Shown here: positions 17,476-27,399 of the stretch, piece after piece
Layout of the letters: each line of letters begins with the position of its first letter
How positions within the stretch are numbered: position 1 is the first letter of the stretch
Assembly: GCA_029593505.1 (NCBI GenBank)
Contig: JAKTNI010000002.1
Location: 124,001 to 188,000, forward strand
Source: Streptococcus suis
Lineage (GTDB): Bacteria > Bacillota > Bacilli > Lactobacillales > Streptococcaceae
Length of the DNA: 64,000 nucleotides
Direction: 5' to 3'
Notes under the pieces: model-generated
What the model saw: only the letters and a program-made list of their open reading frames with translations
Told to the model about the DNA's origin: nothing
Databases searched by the model: none
Made by a program: the position numbers and the translations under genes

Positions 17476-17547
17476 ATTACAGTTCACTCAAAACAGCTTT
17501 ATTTATAAACTGTTATTATGAACAAGAAAAATTTAGGAGGAAAAATA

Positions 17548-18537
17548 ATGAGTATTGGAATCATTATTGCAAGTCATGGCGAATTTGCTGCTGGTATTCA
17601 TCAGTCAGGTTCTATGATCTTTGGCGAACAAGAAAAAGTACAAGTTGTTACTTTTATGCCAAGTGAAGGCCCTGATGATTTATATGCAAAAATCAATGCC
17701 GCTGTTGACACATTCGATGCCAATGATGAAATTTTGGTATTGGCTGACCTTTGGAGTGGGTCGCCATTTAACCAAGCAAGTCGTGTAGCTGGCGAAAACC
17801 CAGATCGCAAATTTGCAATCATTACTGGTCTAAACTTGCCAATGCTTATCCAAGCCTACACAGAGCGCATGATAAATGCAGCTGCTGGCGTGGAAGAAGT
17901 CGCGGCAAATATTATTAAGGAAGCAAAAGAAGGGGTTAAGGTTCTCCCAGAAGAGCTACAGCCAGCAGAAACTGTGCCTGTAAGCACTGCCCCTGTTGCA
18001 GCTCAAGGAACAATCCCTCCAGGAACTGTTATTGGCGATGGCAAATTAAAAATTAACCTAGCCCGTATTGATACTCGTCTCTTACACGGTCAAGTAGCAA
18101 CAGCTTGGACTCCTGCTTCTAAAGCAGATCGCATTATCGTTGCTTCAGATACCGTATCACAAGACGAACTACGTAAGCAGCTCATCAAACAAGCTGCTCC
18201 AGGTAACGTGAAAGCTAACGTTGTACCAATTCAAAAACTAATTGAGGTTTCAAAAGACCCTCGTTTTGGTAACACACATGCTTTGATTCTCTTTGAAACA
18301 CCTCAGGATGCTCTTAGAGCAGTTGAAGGTGGCGTTGAAATCAAAGAGTTGAACGTCGGATCGATGGCCCACTCTACTGGTAAAACCATGGTCAACAATG
18401 TATTATCAATGAACAAAGAAGATGTCGCTACTTTTGAAAAATTGCGTGATCTTGGTGTTCAGTTTGATGTGCGTAAAGTACCAAACGATTCTAAAAAAGA
18501 TTTGTTTGAGCTAATCAACAAAGCTAACGTTCAATAA
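17548..18537 (+). CDS. manL: PTS mannose/glucose transporter EIIAB subunit ManL
   Basis: Cytoplasmic phosphotransfer protein of the mannose-class PTS, which imports glucose, mannose, glucosamine and related sugars. The 329-aa protein has an EIIA domain (residues 1-130; phospho-His10 in [10 protein letters not shown]), a flexible Pro/Ala linker (about 138-162) and an EIIB domain (about 165-329; phospho-His180 in [16 protein letters not shown]). The ATG at 17548 follows AGGAGG; an in-frame ATG ten codons upstream lacks a ribosome-binding site. First gene of manLMN. Confidence 0.96.
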   Translation: MSIGIIIASHGEFAAGIHQSGSMIFGEQEKVQVVTFMPSEGPDDLYAKINAAVDTFDANDEILVLADLWSGSPFNQASRVAGENPDRKFAIITGLNLPMLIQAYTERMINAAAGVEEVAANIIKEAKEGVKVLPEELQPAETVPVSTAPVAAQGTIPPGTVIGDGKLKINLARIDTRLLHGQVATAWTPASKADRIIVASDTVSQDELRKQLIKQAAPGNVKANVVPIQKLIEVSKDPRFGNTHALILFETPQDALRAVEGGVEIKELNVGSMAHSTGKTMVNNVLSMNKEDVATFEKLRDLGVQFDVRKVPNDSKKDLFELINKANVQ

Positions 18538-18566
18538 TCGAACTTATTAAAAGAAAGGATTTCAAC

Positions 18567-19373
18567 ATGGATATTACACTTATTTCCGCAATTCTTGTTG
18601 TCATCGTTGCCTTCTTCGCTGGTCTTGAAGGTATCCTTGACGAATTCCAATTCCATCAACCACTTGTAGCTTGTACGCTTATTGGTCTTGTGACTGGTAA
18701 CTTAGCTGCAGGTGTAGCCCTTGGTGGTTCACTACAAATGCTTGCTCTTGGTTGGGCAAATATCGGAGCTGCTGTTGCTCCAGATGCTGCTCTTGCTTCT
18801 GTTGCTGCGGCTATCATCCTTATTAAAGGTGGAGACTTCACGAATGTTGGTATCGGGGTAGCAACAACAACTGCTATTCCACTTGCAGTAGCAGGTCTAT
18901 TCCTCACTATGATTGTCCGCACTATTTCAGTTGGTCTTGTTCATGGAGCAGACAAAGCCGCTAAAAATGCGAACTTTGCTGCAGTAGAAGGATACCACTT
19001 ATTCGCTCTACTCCTTCAAGGTTTACGTATTGCTATCCCAGCAGCTCTCCTTCTTGCTATCCCAGCAGAAGCTGTTAAAGCTGTTCTCGAATCTATGCCT
19101 GCTTGGTTATCAGGTGGTATGGCCGTTGGTGGTGGTATGGTGGTTGCCGTAGGTTACGCTATGGTTATCAACATGATGGCTACACGTGAGGTTTGGCCAT
19201 TCTTCGCACTTGGTTTTGCTTTTGCTGCTATTGGTCAATTAACTTTGATTGCCCTTGGTGTTATCGGCGTAGCTATTGCTCTTATCTACCTTCATCTTAC
19301 AAAACAAGGTGGCTCAGGTAACGGTGGTACTACTTCACATGACCCAATCGGCGATATCCTTGAAGACTACTAA
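18567..19373 (+). CDS. manM: PTS mannose/glucose transporter EIIC subunit ManM
   Basis: Membrane component that, with ManN, forms the sugar channel. The 268-aa protein is strongly hydrophobic with many Ala/Gly-rich segments and shows the EIIC-man signature FFAGLEGILDEFQFHQPLVACTLIGLVTGN. Good ribosome-binding site (AAAGGA). Codon use is highly biased like manL and manN, consistent with high expression. Mannose-class EIICD is also a known receptor for class II bacteriocins in related organisms. Confidence 0.96.
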   Translation: MDITLISAILVVIVAFFAGLEGILDEFQFHQPLVACTLIGLVTGNLAAGVALGGSLQMLALGWANIGAAVAPDAALASVAAAIILIKGGDFTNVGIGVATTTAIPLAVAGLFLTMIVRTISVGLVHGADKAAKNANFAAVEGYHLFALLLQGLRIAIPAALLLAIPAEAVKAVLESMPAWLSGGMAVGGGMVVAVGYAMVINMMATREVWPFFALGFAFAAIGQLTLIALGVIGVAIALIYLHLTKQGGSGNGGTTSHDPIGDILEDY

Positions 19374-19391
19374 GAGAAGGGAGATTTCATC

Positions 19392-20303
19392 ATGTCAGAA
19401 AAAATTCAGCTTTCAGTAAGCGATCGTAGAAAAGTTTGGTGGCGTTCAACCTTCCTTCAAGGTTCTTGGAACTATGAACGTATGCAAAACTTAGGTTGGG
19501 CTTATGCAATGATCCCAGCTATCAAAAAGTTGTACACTAAAAAAGAAGACCAAGTCGCAGCTCTTGAGCGTCACTTAGAATTCTTTAATACTCACCCATA
19601 CGTTGCATCACCAATTCTTGGTGTTACTCTTGCTCTTGAAGAAGAGCGTGCAAATGGTGCCGAAATTGATGACACAGCTATCCAAGGTGTAAAAATCGGT
19701 ATGATGGGACCTCTTGCAGGTATCGGTGACCCAGTATTCTGGTTTACAGTACGTCCAATTCTTGGTGCACTTGGTGCCACTATTGCCATGACAGGAAATG
19801 TTATGGGACCACTTATCTTCTTCCTAGGTTGGAACGCTATTCGTATGGCTTTCTTATGGTACACTCAGGAATTTGGATATAAGGCTGGTAGCGAGATTAC
19901 TAAAGATATGTCTGGCGGTATCCTCCAAGACATCACAAAAGGTGCCTCTATCTTAGGTATGTTTATCCTAGCTGTTTTGGTACAACGTTGGGTATCTATC
20001 AGTTTCACAGTAAATTTACCTGCTAAACAACTAGCAGAAGGTGCTTATGTTGTATTCCCAGAAGGTAGTGTGACTGGTGCAGAATTAAAAGGCATCATCG
20101 GTCAAGCAATCAGTGGACTTCCACTAGATGCAACAGAAGTACCAACTCTACAAGGACAATTAGATAGCTTAATCCCAGGTTTAATGGGACTTCTCCTTAC
20201 TTTCCTTTGCATGCACTTGTTGAAGAAGAAAGTAACACCTATCACTATGATTCTTGGTCTATTTGTTGTTGGTATTCTTGCCCGCTTCTTTGGTATCATG
20301 TAA
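19392..20303 (+). CDS. manN: PTS mannose/glucose transporter EIID subunit ManN
   Basis: Second membrane subunit of the mannose PTS. The 303-aa protein carries the EIID signatures FLQGSWNYERMQNLGWAYAM, NTHPYVASPILGV and GIKIGMMGPLAGIGDPVFWF-like sequence (here VKIGMMGPLAGIGDPVFW). C-terminal hydrophobic segments end in LFVVGILARFFGIM. Follows manM by 18 bp; terminated by a hairpin right after the stop codon. Confidence 0.96.
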   Translation: MSEKIQLSVSDRRKVWWRSTFLQGSWNYERMQNLGWAYAMIPAIKKLYTKKEDQVAALERHLEFFNTHPYVASPILGVTLALEEERANGAEIDDTAIQGVKIGMMGPLAGIGDPVFWFTVRPILGALGATIAMTGNVMGPLIFFLGWNAIRMAFLWYTQEFGYKAGSEITKDMSGGILQDITKGASILGMFILAVLVQRWVSISFTVNLPAKQLAEGAYVVFPEGSVTGAELKGIIGQAISGLPLDATEVPTLQGQLDSLIPGLMGLLLTFLCMHLLKKKVTPITMILGLFVVGILARFFGIM

Positions 20304-20309
20304 AAACAA

Positions 20310-20330
20310 CCCCACCTCGTGTGGGGTTTT
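20310..20330 (+). terminator. Terminator between manN and manO
   Basis: A 6-bp GC-rich stem (CCCCAC / GTGGGG, 5-nt loop) followed by TTTT begins 7 bp after the manN stop codon. Confidence 0.8.
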
Positions 20331-20331
20331 A

Positions 20332-20340
20332 TGATATAAT
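20332..20340 (+). promoter_or_regulatory. Extended -10 for manO
   Basis: TGATATAAT lies directly after the manN terminator and 21 bp before the manO ATG, so manO can be expressed independently of manLMN. No convincing -35 is present. Confidence 0.6.
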
Positions 20341-20361
20341 ACATACTAGAAAGAGGTAAAC

Positions 20362-20733
20362 ATGGCACAATCACAAAATACAACTATTGAACTACAAACA
20401 ACTGGCGTTTCTTATATGGGATTCGGAGGAAAAGTTGGTAAATTTCTAGTTGGAGATAAGGCAATTGAATTTTATCCTGACAGCAATGTAGAACGCTATA
20501 TTCAAATTCCATGGCATTCAATCCAGTCACTAGGAGCCAATGTACACAAAAATAAAGTGAGTCGGCATTTTGAAATTTATACTGATAAAAGTCGTTTCTT
20601 ATTTGCATCAAAAGATTCTGGTAAAATTCTCAAGGTTGCTCGTCAATATGTAGGCAATGAAAAAGTTGTAAAATTGCCTACACTACTACAAATCATCCGA
20701 CAAAAAATATCAAGTTTATTTGCCAAAAAATAA
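20362..20733 (+). CDS. manO: ManO, DUF956 family protein
   Basis: Small cytoplasmic protein (123 aa) found next to mannose-class PTS operons in lactic acid bacteria; proposed to regulate the man operon, but mechanism is not established. The sequence shows the DUF956 pattern GVSYMGFGGKVGKFLVGDKAIEFY and the central QIPWHSIQSLGANV segment. Good ribosome-binding site (AGAGG). Its 3' end contains the -35 of the serS promoter. Confidence 0.88.
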   Translation: MAQSQNTTIELQTTGVSYMGFGGKVGKFLVGDKAIEFYPDSNVERYIQIPWHSIQSLGANVHKNKVSRHFEIYTDKSRFLFASKDSGKILKVARQYVGNEKVVKLPTLLQIIRQKISSLFAKK

Positions 20734-20748
20734 AAAATCAAGTATAAT
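20720..20748 (+). promoter_or_regulatory. serS promoter
   Basis: TTGCCA (20720-20725) and TATAAT (20743-20748) with a 17-bp spacer. The -35 lies inside the last codons of manO. Confidence 0.75.
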
Positions 20749-20754
20749 AAATGA

Positions 20755-20930
20755 GACGGATAAGTAATAAGTCTAACCTTTCAGAAAGTCTGCGGTTGCT
20801 GTAAGCAGATAGGGGAAACTGATGAAATTCTACCGTTTCTTACAATCAAATACTAAAAGTGCACGCAAGTGAAGTTGGATGGAACCGCGGTTACAATCGC
20901 TCCAACAATTCATTCTGCGTGCTTTTGTTT
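20755..20930 (+). promoter_or_regulatory. Serine T-box leader of serS
   Basis: Tandem signals of a T-box riboswitch: a stem I base formed by AGACGG (about 20755) with CCGTTT (about 20833), a specifier UCU (20829-20831, Ser) just 5' of the closing strand, the T-box core TGGAACCGCGG (20880-20890), and a terminator with GCACGCA (20861-20867) pairing TGCGTGC (20916-20922) before TTTT. Uncharged tRNA-Ser should stabilise the antiterminator and induce serS. Confidence 0.9.
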
Positions 20931-20948
20931 AAATAAGGAGAAAATATT

Positions 20949-22223
20949 ATGTTGGATATAAAACGCATCCGTTCTAATTTTGAACAAGTTGCTCAAAAAC
21001 TATCTACACGAGGAGTTTCATCTGATATACTTGAAGAAATTAAAATATTAGATGCTAAACGTCGCATTGTCTTGGTAACTGTTGAAGAATTAAAAGCAGA
21101 GCGCAATACTGTATCAGCTGAAATTGCTCAAGCCAAACGAAACAAAGAAAATGTAGATGAAAAAATTGCTGCTATGCAACAATTATCTGCTGATGTAAAA
21201 AAACTTGATGCTGAACTTTTGGAAATCGATGAACAGTTGAATAGTATCATAGCAGTACTTCCAAATACTCCTCATGATTCCGTTCCAGTAGGTAACGATG
21301 AAGAAGAAAATGTAGAAATTCGTCGTTGGGGCACACCACGTCAGTTTGATTTTGAACCAAAAGCTCACTGGGATTTAGGTGAAGATTTACAAATTTTGGA
21401 CTGGGAACGTGGTGCAAAAGTTACCGGAGCTCGTTTCCTCTTCTACAAAAATTTAGGAGCTCGTTTAGAACGCGCCCTCTATAATTTCATGTTAGATGAG
21501 CATATTGCTGCAGGGTACCAAGAAATGATTACACCATATATTGTCAATCATGATTCAATGTTTGGTACTGGTCAATATCCAAAATTTAAAGAGGACACCT
21601 TTGAATTAGCAGATACTAACTTTGTTCTTATTCCAACTGCTGAAGTTCCTCTAACAAACTACTACCGAAATGAAATTTTAGAAGAAAAAGATCTCCCTAT
21701 CTACTTCACCGCTATGAGCCCATCCTTCCGTTCGGAAGCCGGTTCTGCTGGTCGCGATACACGTGGTTTAATTCGTCTCCACCAATTCCATAAAGTTGAA
21801 ATGGTTAAATTTGCAACACCTGAACAATCATATGATGAGTTAGAAAAAATGACAGCCAATGCAGAACATATCCTTCAAAAACTAGGTTTGCCTTACCGCG
21901 TTTTAGCACTCTGTACAGGTGATATGGGCTTTTCTGCCGCTAAAACTTATGATTTAGAAGTATGGATTCCTGCTCAAAATACCTACCGTGAGATTTCTAG
22001 CTGTTCTAATACAGAAGATTTCCAAGCGCGCCGTGCTCAGATTCGCTATCGTGATGCAGCAGATGGAAAAGTAAAATTACTCCATACCCTTAACGGTTCT
22101 GGTCTAGCTATCGGTCGTACTGTCGCAGCTATCCTTGAAAATTATCAAAACGAAGATGGTTCTGTTACTATTCCAGAAGTGCTCCGTCCATATATGGGAG
22201 GCATTGATGTAATTAAGGCGTAG
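20949..22223 (+). CDS. serS: Seryl-tRNA synthetase
   Basis: Class II aminoacyl-tRNA synthetase, 424 aa, charging tRNA-Ser. An N-terminal coiled-coil arm (about residues 30-100) binds the long variable arm of tRNA-Ser. Class II motif 2 appears as [20 protein letters not shown], and motif 3 as [18 protein letters not shown]. The TAEVPL substrate loop is present. Preceded by its own T-box leader and AAGGAG ribosome-binding site. Confidence 0.97.
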   Translation: MLDIKRIRSNFEQVAQKLSTRGVSSDILEEIKILDAKRRIVLVTVEELKAERNTVSAEIAQAKRNKENVDEKIAAMQQLSADVKKLDAELLEIDEQLNSIIAVLPNTPHDSVPVGNDEEENVEIRRWGTPRQFDFEPKAHWDLGEDLQILDWERGAKVTGARFLFYKNLGARLERALYNFMLDEHIAAGYQEMITPYIVNHDSMFGTGQYPKFKEDTFELADTNFVLIPTAEVPLTNYYRNEILEEKDLPIYFTAMSPSFRSEAGSAGRDTRGLIRLHQFHKVEMVKFATPEQSYDELEKMTANAEHILQKLGLPYRVLALCTGDMGFSAAKTYDLEVWIPAQNTYREISSCSNTEDFQARRAQIRYRDAADGKVKLLHTLNGSGLAIGRTVAAILENYQNEDGSVTIPEVLRPYMGGIDVIKA

Positions 22224-22532
22224 GAAAATTTATTTCACCCCATATCATATAATCCTACTTTAACCTCGTTAATAGCAAAATAAGAAAAGCTTGGCCAACG
22301 AATCATTGTTGTCTAAGCTTATTTATATTTTTATCATAAAAACTTCTATTCAAATTTATAATTCTTAACGTTCAATTTGAAAATACAATACATTATAAAA
22401 TGAGATTAGATATCCTATCTAATCTCATTTATCTGTATTTTATTATCTCATGTCACAGTAGATAAAAGCAATAATAATATTTTTGCAAATCTTAAATAAA
22501 ATATTTTATCAAGTAACAAATATTTTAATTTA
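22224..22532. other. Intergenic region after serS
   Basis: About 309 bp of AT-rich sequence. It contains an imperfect inverted repeat at 22287-22320 (AAGCTT at both ends) that may be a first serS terminator, and the perfect hairpin at 22398-22430. No gene is supported. Confidence 0.55.
22398..22430. terminator. Long perfect hairpin, bidirectional terminator
   Basis: A perfect 15-bp stem (AAATGAGATTAGATA with its complement) and a 3-nt loop separate serS from the convergent gene at 22533. AT-rich flanks give T-tracts in both directions. Confidence 0.75.
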
Positions 22533-23207
22533 TTATTTTTTCAAGAAAGTCAATTGTTGCTCATTATCTATTACCAAAGTATTACCATTTCTAGTATATT
22601 TGCTAAAATCTCCAGACTCTATCCCCATTCCTAAAAATTGACTAGCTTTTTCATTTATAGAAGTAACTTTTATTGAATTAAAAACAGGATCTACTGTTCC
22701 CTCCAAAATCTTTACAGTAAGAGCTCCAGTCTTACTATCATACTCTCCACCCATTTCTTGAGCCGACATTGTAAAACTATCAGTAATTTGTTGTTCAATT
22801 ATACTATCTGATTTACTAGCATCAATTCGTTGTTTATCTTCAATAGATAAATCATCATAAAGTAATCCTTCTTTTTCGAGCTCGCTCTTTAATGTATCAT
22901 CAATAAGTTTTATCAACGAAGTCTTAAACACTTCAACATCCACATGGCAACTAATATTTACTTTTGCATTTCCTTCAGACACATCTAAAGTCATATACAT
23001 ATCTTTTATGAGTTGATCCGGAGTTAGACCTAATTCACCAATTCCAGCAATATCTTCTTTAGATAAACTAGTAATCATTTCATTTTTAACATCCTTTGTT
23101 TGCCATACACCATCTATGGAACGGCTCTCTATGAACACACCAAAACCCACTACAGCAATCCCTATAAAAAGAATTGCACCCAAAATAGCCAGAACAATTT
23201 TTTTCAT
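22533..23207 (-). CDS. Membrane-anchored hypothetical protein
   Basis: I do not recognise a named family. The 224-aa protein starts MKKIVLAILGAILFIGIAVVGFGVF, a single N-terminal transmembrane anchor or uncleaved signal without a lipobox Cys. The rest is soluble, acidic and predicted outside the membrane, beginning DGVWQTKDVKNEM. It contains one cysteine (NISCHVDV). The ATG at 23207 follows AAGGAG; thirteen upstream codons in frame lack support. A promoter TTGCTA-N17-TAGAAT lies at 23237-23265. Monocistronic. A secreted or surface lipoprotein-like role is plausible but unproven. Confidence 0.7.
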   Translation of the reverse strand: MKKIVLAILGAILFIGIAVVGFGVFIESRSIDGVWQTKDVKNEMITSLSKEDIAGIGELGLTPDQLIKDMYMTLDVSEGNAKVNISCHVDVEVFKTSLIKLIDDTLKSELEKEGLLYDDLSIEDKQRIDASKSDSIIEQQITDSFTMSAQEMGGEYDSKTGALTVKILEGTVDPVFNSIKVTSINEKASQFLGMGIESGDFSKYTRNGNTLVIDNEQQLTFLKK

Positions 23208-23236
23208 ATTATCTCCTTTTTTATGTGTTTTTAAAA

Positions 23237-23265
23237 ATTCTAACATATTATTTTATAAATAGCAA
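23237..23265 (-). promoter_or_regulatory. Promoter of the anchored hypothetical gene
   Basis: TTGCTA (23265-23260) and TAGAAT (23242-23237) with a 17-bp spacer on the minus strand; TG before the -10 gives partial extended character. Confidence 0.6.
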
Positions 23266-23331
23266 TGAGATACTTTGTTGCACCCAATTCCCAATTGATT
23301 ACCTAAGCTCATATGACATTTGTCACAAATA

Positions 23332-24159
23332 TTACTGCTTCCCTATTAAGACTACGCCTTCTATTGTTATTTCTCTCAAACTCGCTAAATCAAGTTTTTC
23401 TTGATTCACTTGGAAAAAAAGCGGGGTCATATCTGCTAAAATTTGAGCATCTATTCTATCAATGAGTACTGTCTGGCTAACCGTTATTTGCTCTACCTCT
23501 CTCATATAGGATTTGAAATGATCTACAATTGATTGATTGGTATAAGAATCTTTCCGTAACTGATCTTTTGCCAAGTAGCGAAGCTCCTTAAGATGATTCG
23601 GTCCTGGAATTACTTTTATAACAATGCCACCAGATTTCAAAACTCTTGAAAACTCATGGTAGTGAGCTGGTGAAAAAATGTCTAAAATTCCATCTATCAC
23701 CCTATCTTGTATCGGTAAACGAGTGACATCTCCCACAAACCACTTAACAGATTTTGTAGCTTCTGTTCGAGCAGCTAAGAGAACAGACTCCTTTGAAATA
23801 TCAAAAGATAGGATGTTCAAGTCAGATAGATGAGCCAATTTTCTTGAATAAAAGCCCTCTCCACAACCAATATCAAGAAGTGAATGTACATTAAATTCTA
23901 AAATCTTATCCTCAATTGCTCGGTAGATGTGATCATAATAACCTCTCTCAAGGAAAGCTTGACGATTTTCAAAGCTAAATTTATGATAATTCATAGATTG
24001 CTTGACCTGTGGTGCAAGATTGACATAACCCTGCTTTGCAATATCAAAAGTATGGTTCTTAGAACAACACAAACTATTGTCCACAAGACCAAGAGGTTGG
24101 CTACAGTGAGGACAAGAAAAATATTGATGAGCGTCTGTAAATCGTTTGTGTTTTATCAT
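23332..24159 (-). CDS. rlmA: 23S rRNA (guanine-N1)-methyltransferase RlmA(II)/TlrB type
   Basis: SAM-dependent enzyme that methylates G748 of 23S rRNA in Gram-positives (RlmA-II type), near the macrolide tunnel. The 275-aa protein has an N-terminal zinc finger (CPHC, then CC and H: residues about 16-36) and a Rossmann methyltransferase domain with motif I LLDIGCGEGFYSRKLA. Later signatures are the DGILDIFSPAHYHEFSRVL active-site loop. It starts one base after the stop codon of the upstream ABC-F gene, so the two are co-translated. Confidence 0.9.
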   Translation of the reverse strand: MIKHKRFTDAHQYFSCPHCSQPLGLVDNSLCCSKNHTFDIAKQGYVNLAPQVKQSMNYHKFSFENRQAFLERGYYDHIYRAIEDKILEFNVHSLLDIGCGEGFYSRKLAHLSDLNILSFDISKESVLLAARTEATKSVKWFVGDVTRLPIQDRVIDGILDIFSPAHYHEFSRVLKSGGIVIKVIPGPNHLKELRYLAKDQLRKDSYTNQSIVDHFKSYMREVEQITVSQTVLIDRIDAQILADMTPLFFQVNQEKLDLASLREITIEGVVLIGKQ

Positions 24160-24160
24160 C

Positions 24161-26062
24161 TCACTTCTCCATTTGCTCCGCTAATTGTTCCCATTCTGCC
24201 ATCAATTGATGATATTCACTCGTCACATGATCCATCTCTTTTTGATATTCCGTCAATTTCTCAATGTCATTTGTTTCAAGCATCATCCCATTAAGCTCGT
24301 CTAATCTAGCTTCCAAAGATACAATATTACTCTCAATTTCTTCTACACGTCGTGCCAATCTGCGTTGTTCTTTTTGACTTTCTTTCTGAGCTTGATAGTC
24401 TATAGCTCCAATAGTTGCACTGACTGAAAGGGATTTTTCTGAAGATAATTCTGCTTCACGCTCTGCCTTTTTAGCTACATAATAGTCATAGTCTCCTAAA
24501 TAAAGCGTAGAACCTGTCTCAGAGATTTCAAGAACTTTAGTTGCAATTCGATTGATAAAATAGCGATCATGACTGACAAATAGCAAGGTGCCATCAAAAG
24601 CAATCAAAGCATTTTCCAACACTTCTTTACTCTCAATATCCAAATGGTTGGTTGGCTCATCTAAAACAAGAAAATTACTGTTTTCCATTGAAAGTTTGGC
24701 TAACAGTAAACGAGCCTTTTCTCCACCAGAAAGCATCGAAACAGACTTCTTAACATCATCTCCCGAAAAGAGAAAACTACCTAATCGATTACGGATAGCT
24801 ACTTCTGGAGTTGTGGGGAAAGCAGACCAAAGTTCTTCTAAAATAGAATTTGTAGGTGTCAACGTGGACTGAGTTTGATCATAATAGCCCATCTCCACAT
24901 TCGCTCCAAATTGAATCTGACCTTTGATAAAAGGTATCTCTCCGACAATAGATTTGAGCAAGGTTGTTTTTCCAATACCGTTAGGACCGACAACCGCAAT
25001 AGCATCTAATTTGCGCAAATCCATCTCAATTGGATATGACAGGATAGTATCCTCGTAGCCCACTGCTGCCCCTGCAAGCGATAACACTCTATTCCCTGAT
25101 ACTTTATCTGGTTGAAACATCATATTAGCAAGTTTATTGTTGGCAGTTGGCTTATCCAATCGTTCTATTTTTTCGAGCTGCTTTCGTCTTGCTTGAGCTC
25201 TCTTTGTAGTCGAAGCTCGAACAATATTTTTCTGAACAAAATCTTCTAACTTTGCAATCTCTTTTTGTTGTTTTTCGTAGTTTTGTAATTCAGATTGCAA
25301 TTTTTGTTCTTTTAATTCAACAAATTGTGAATAATTACCAACATATCGATCCAAAGAATGCTTCGTCAGATCTAGTGTAATCGTTGCTACCTTGTCTAAA
25401 AAATACCGATCATGGCTCACAATAATCAGAGCACCTTTGTAATTGATCAGATAATTTTCCAACCAAGCAATTGTATCAATATCCAAATGGTTGGTTGGTT
25501 CATCCAACACTAACAACTCTGGATTCTCAAGCAACATTTTAGCAAGTGCCAAACGGGTATTTTCTCCACCTGATAATTCAGAGATTTTCATACTCCACAT
25601 AGATTGGTCAAACTTAAATCCATTTAGAATAGAGCGAATATCAGATTCATAGGTAAAACCACCAGCTTGTCGAAATTCTTCTGATAAGCGATCATAGGTG
25701 TGCATCAACTGTTCGAGTTCGCTGCCGGATGCTTTTCCCATCTGCATTTCCATCACTCTCAGACGACCTTCTTTTTCTTGTAAATCTGAAAAGACTGAAA
25801 GCATCTCATCATAGATTGTATTTTCTGATGAAAAACGACTATCTTGTGAGAGATAAGACAAGGTCAAATCTTTCTTAGTATTGATTGTTCCACTCGTCGG
25901 TGTTTCTTCACCTACTAAAATTTTTAGTAGCGTTGACTTTCCTGCTCCATTTTTACCAACTAGTGCAATACGATCTCGCTCATCTACTTGAATATTAATT
26001 TGATCAAATAACACTTCGCCTGCAAAGGCGCGTTCAATCTTGTTTCCACTTAGAATAATCAT
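24161..26062 (-). CDS. ABC-F family ATPase with C-terminal coiled coil (YdiF/Uup-like)
   Basis: Soluble 633-aa ABC-F translation factor. First cassette: GKNGAGKST, LSGGENTR, LVLDEPTNHLD. Second cassette: GPNGIGKTT, LSGGEKAR, LVLDEPTNHLD. The linker (about residues 245-320) is charged and coiled. A C-terminal extension of about 100 residues (QKESQKEQRRLARRVEEIE onward) is a predicted coiled coil, as in Uup-type proteins. The partner gene rlmA acts on 23S rRNA, supporting a ribosome-related role. Distinct from the shorter ABC-F at 7723-9267. Confidence 0.88.
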   Translation of the reverse strand: MIILSGNKIERAFAGEVLFDQINIQVDERDRIALVGKNGAGKSTLLKILVGEETPTSGTINTKKDLTLSYLSQDSRFSSENTIYDEMLSVFSDLQEKEGRLRVMEMQMGKASGSELEQLMHTYDRLSEEFRQAGGFTYESDIRSILNGFKFDQSMWSMKISELSGGENTRLALAKMLLENPELLVLDEPTNHLDIDTIAWLENYLINYKGALIIVSHDRYFLDKVATITLDLTKHSLDRYVGNYSQFVELKEQKLQSELQNYEKQQKEIAKLEDFVQKNIVRASTTKRAQARRKQLEKIERLDKPTANNKLANMMFQPDKVSGNRVLSLAGAAVGYEDTILSYPIEMDLRKLDAIAVVGPNGIGKTTLLKSIVGEIPFIKGQIQFGANVEMGYYDQTQSTLTPTNSILEELWSAFPTTPEVAIRNRLGSFLFSGDDVKKSVSMLSGGEKARLLLAKLSMENSNFLVLDEPTNHLDIESKEVLENALIAFDGTLLFVSHDRYFINRIATKVLEISETGSTLYLGDYDYYVAKKAEREAELSSEKSLSVSATIGAIDYQAQKESQKEQRRLARRVEEIESNIVSLEARLDELNGMMLETNDIEKLTEYQKEMDHVTSEYHQLMAEWEQLAEQMEK

Positions 26063-26104
26063 ATAGATATTGTATCATAAATTTAGTTAATACGGTGTTG
26101 CAAA

Positions 26105-26136
26105 AAAGAGGCTGATACATGACAAGCAACCTCTTT
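26105..26136 (-). terminator. Terminator downstream of the esterase/small-membrane-protein pair
   Basis: AAAGAGG / CCTCTTT stem with an 18-nt loop, followed on the minus strand by TTTTTT. Confidence 0.65.
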
Positions 26137-26201
26137 CTTTATCTACTTCCACACCAAATAATGTATCATTTCTCTTGATTCATCAACTAAAAATACAACT
26201 A

Positions 26202-26561
26202 TTATGCTAATAAACCTGATAAAATTTCCTTATTTTGCCAGAGTAAATACAGACCTCCAAAGACAATCAGTAACATAATGATACATTTAATCAATCCTTT
26301 CACAAAGCGAATGACTAAAAGTAATAACATGGATACAATCAACCAGCCCCAAGCTGAAGAGTTTAAAAGAGTTTCCAGCCCTGTAAGGCTACTACCTGCT
26401 AAATCTCGAATAGGAGCCGGAATCTTATCAATCCAATCAGCAGATAGACCAATCTTGCTCATGATAGATTGACTAGAAGTTTTTAGCCATGCAAAAATTC
26501 CCACATTATATAAAAAGAGGAAGGCTTGTAAAGGGTATTGTTTTAACATATCTAATAGCAT
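26202..26561 (-). CDS. Small membrane protein of unknown function
   Basis: A 119-aa protein I cannot assign to a family. Hydrophobic stretches occur at about residues 10-26 and 70-110 (LIVSMLLLLVIRFVKGLIKCIIMLLIVFGGLYLLW), consistent with two or three membrane segments. The middle is an amphipathic loop rich in Ser. The start lies 29 bp after the esterase stop codon, so the two are probably co-transcribed. Confidence 0.75.
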   Translation of the reverse strand: MLLDMLKQYPLQAFLFLYNVGIFAWLKTSSQSIMSKIGLSADWIDKIPAPIRDLAGSSLTGLETLLNSSAWGWLIVSMLLLLVIRFVKGLIKCIIMLLIVFGGLYLLWQNKEILSGLLA

Positions 26562-26590
26562 ATCTTCTTTCCTATCTATTTACTACACTT

Positions 26591-27367
26591 CTACGAAAGG
26601 CGTTCTTCCAATTGAAAATCAATTGGTAACCAGCATAAAATCTTTTCGAGTTGCTGATTCCAATAGTACCACTCATGTTTCCTAGGTCCTATACTCACTT
26701 CCAAATCCAACCCTGTCTCTGCTAAAGCGTTTACTACTTTTTGATGACCTTCAAATAAAAAATCATCCGTTCCACACCAAGCATAAAATGTTGTTTTCTT
26801 ATCCGATAAAGCAATCATTTCTAGTAAGTTATTTGGATTTGTAGCATCTTCAATATCACCAAAAATACCTGTCCAATAAGCTTTTGAGCCTAGTTCCTCT
26901 GCTCCAGGATGGTTAAAATTAAAGTACAAGACTCCTGATAGGGAGGCAGCGTAAGAAAAACGATTGGTCGACAATGCCAACTTAAAAGCTCCATATCCTC
27001 CCATTGATAAACCTACTATAAAAGTTTTTTCACGTTTATCCGACATATTTGGAAAAAAACGCTTTAAAATTTGAGGCAATTCTATCGCTATAGCATCATA
27101 ATAGTTCATACCATATGTCGTATTAGTATACCAACCCTTATCTGTATTAACCATCACAACAATCAGATTCGTATTGCGTACCAACCTCTCAATAATAGAT
27201 CGATTTAACCAAGAATCTTGATTTCCCCCCATTCCATGCAGGAGATATAAAACTGGAATATCCGTATCATCCGGATTAGAAACACGGTTTCTATCTGGAT
27301 ACAAAATATTTACTTGCCTAGACATATCCAAAACTTCAGAATAATAATCAATTTTCATAATAGCCAT
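26591..27367 (-). CDS. EstA-like esterase (alpha/beta hydrolase, esterase D family)
   Basis: Serine esterase of 258 aa resembling the tributyrin esterase EstA of lactic acid bacteria and S. pneumoniae. It shows the oxyanion-hole region [13 protein letters not shown], the nucleophile elbow GLSMGGYG, an acidic residue in [13 protein letters not shown] and a catalytic His in [10 protein letters not shown]. No signal peptide is visible. The ribosome-binding site GGGAG is seven bases from the ATG at 27367. Natural substrate unknown; acetyl or short-chain esters are likely. Confidence 0.85.
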   Translation of the reverse strand: MAIMKIDYYSEVLDMSRQVNILYPDRNRVSNPDDTDIPVLYLLHGMGGNQDSWLNRSIIERLVRNTNLIVVMVNTDKGWYTNTTYGMNYYDAIAIELPQILKRFFPNMSDKREKTFIVGLSMGGYGAFKLALSTNRFSYAASLSGVLYFNFNHPGAEELGSKAYWTGIFGDIEDATNPNNLLEMIALSDKKTTFYAWCGTDDFLFEGHQKVVNALAETGLDLEVSIGPRKHEWYYWNQQLEKILCWLPIDFQLEERLS

Positions 27368-27399
27368 ACCTATTCTCCCTCGTTTTTAATAAGAAACAA

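Noticed and set aside
17518-17547. Upstream in-frame ATG giving ManL ten extra residues
   Set aside because: It has no ribosome-binding site, and the AGGAGG before 17548 lies within that extension.
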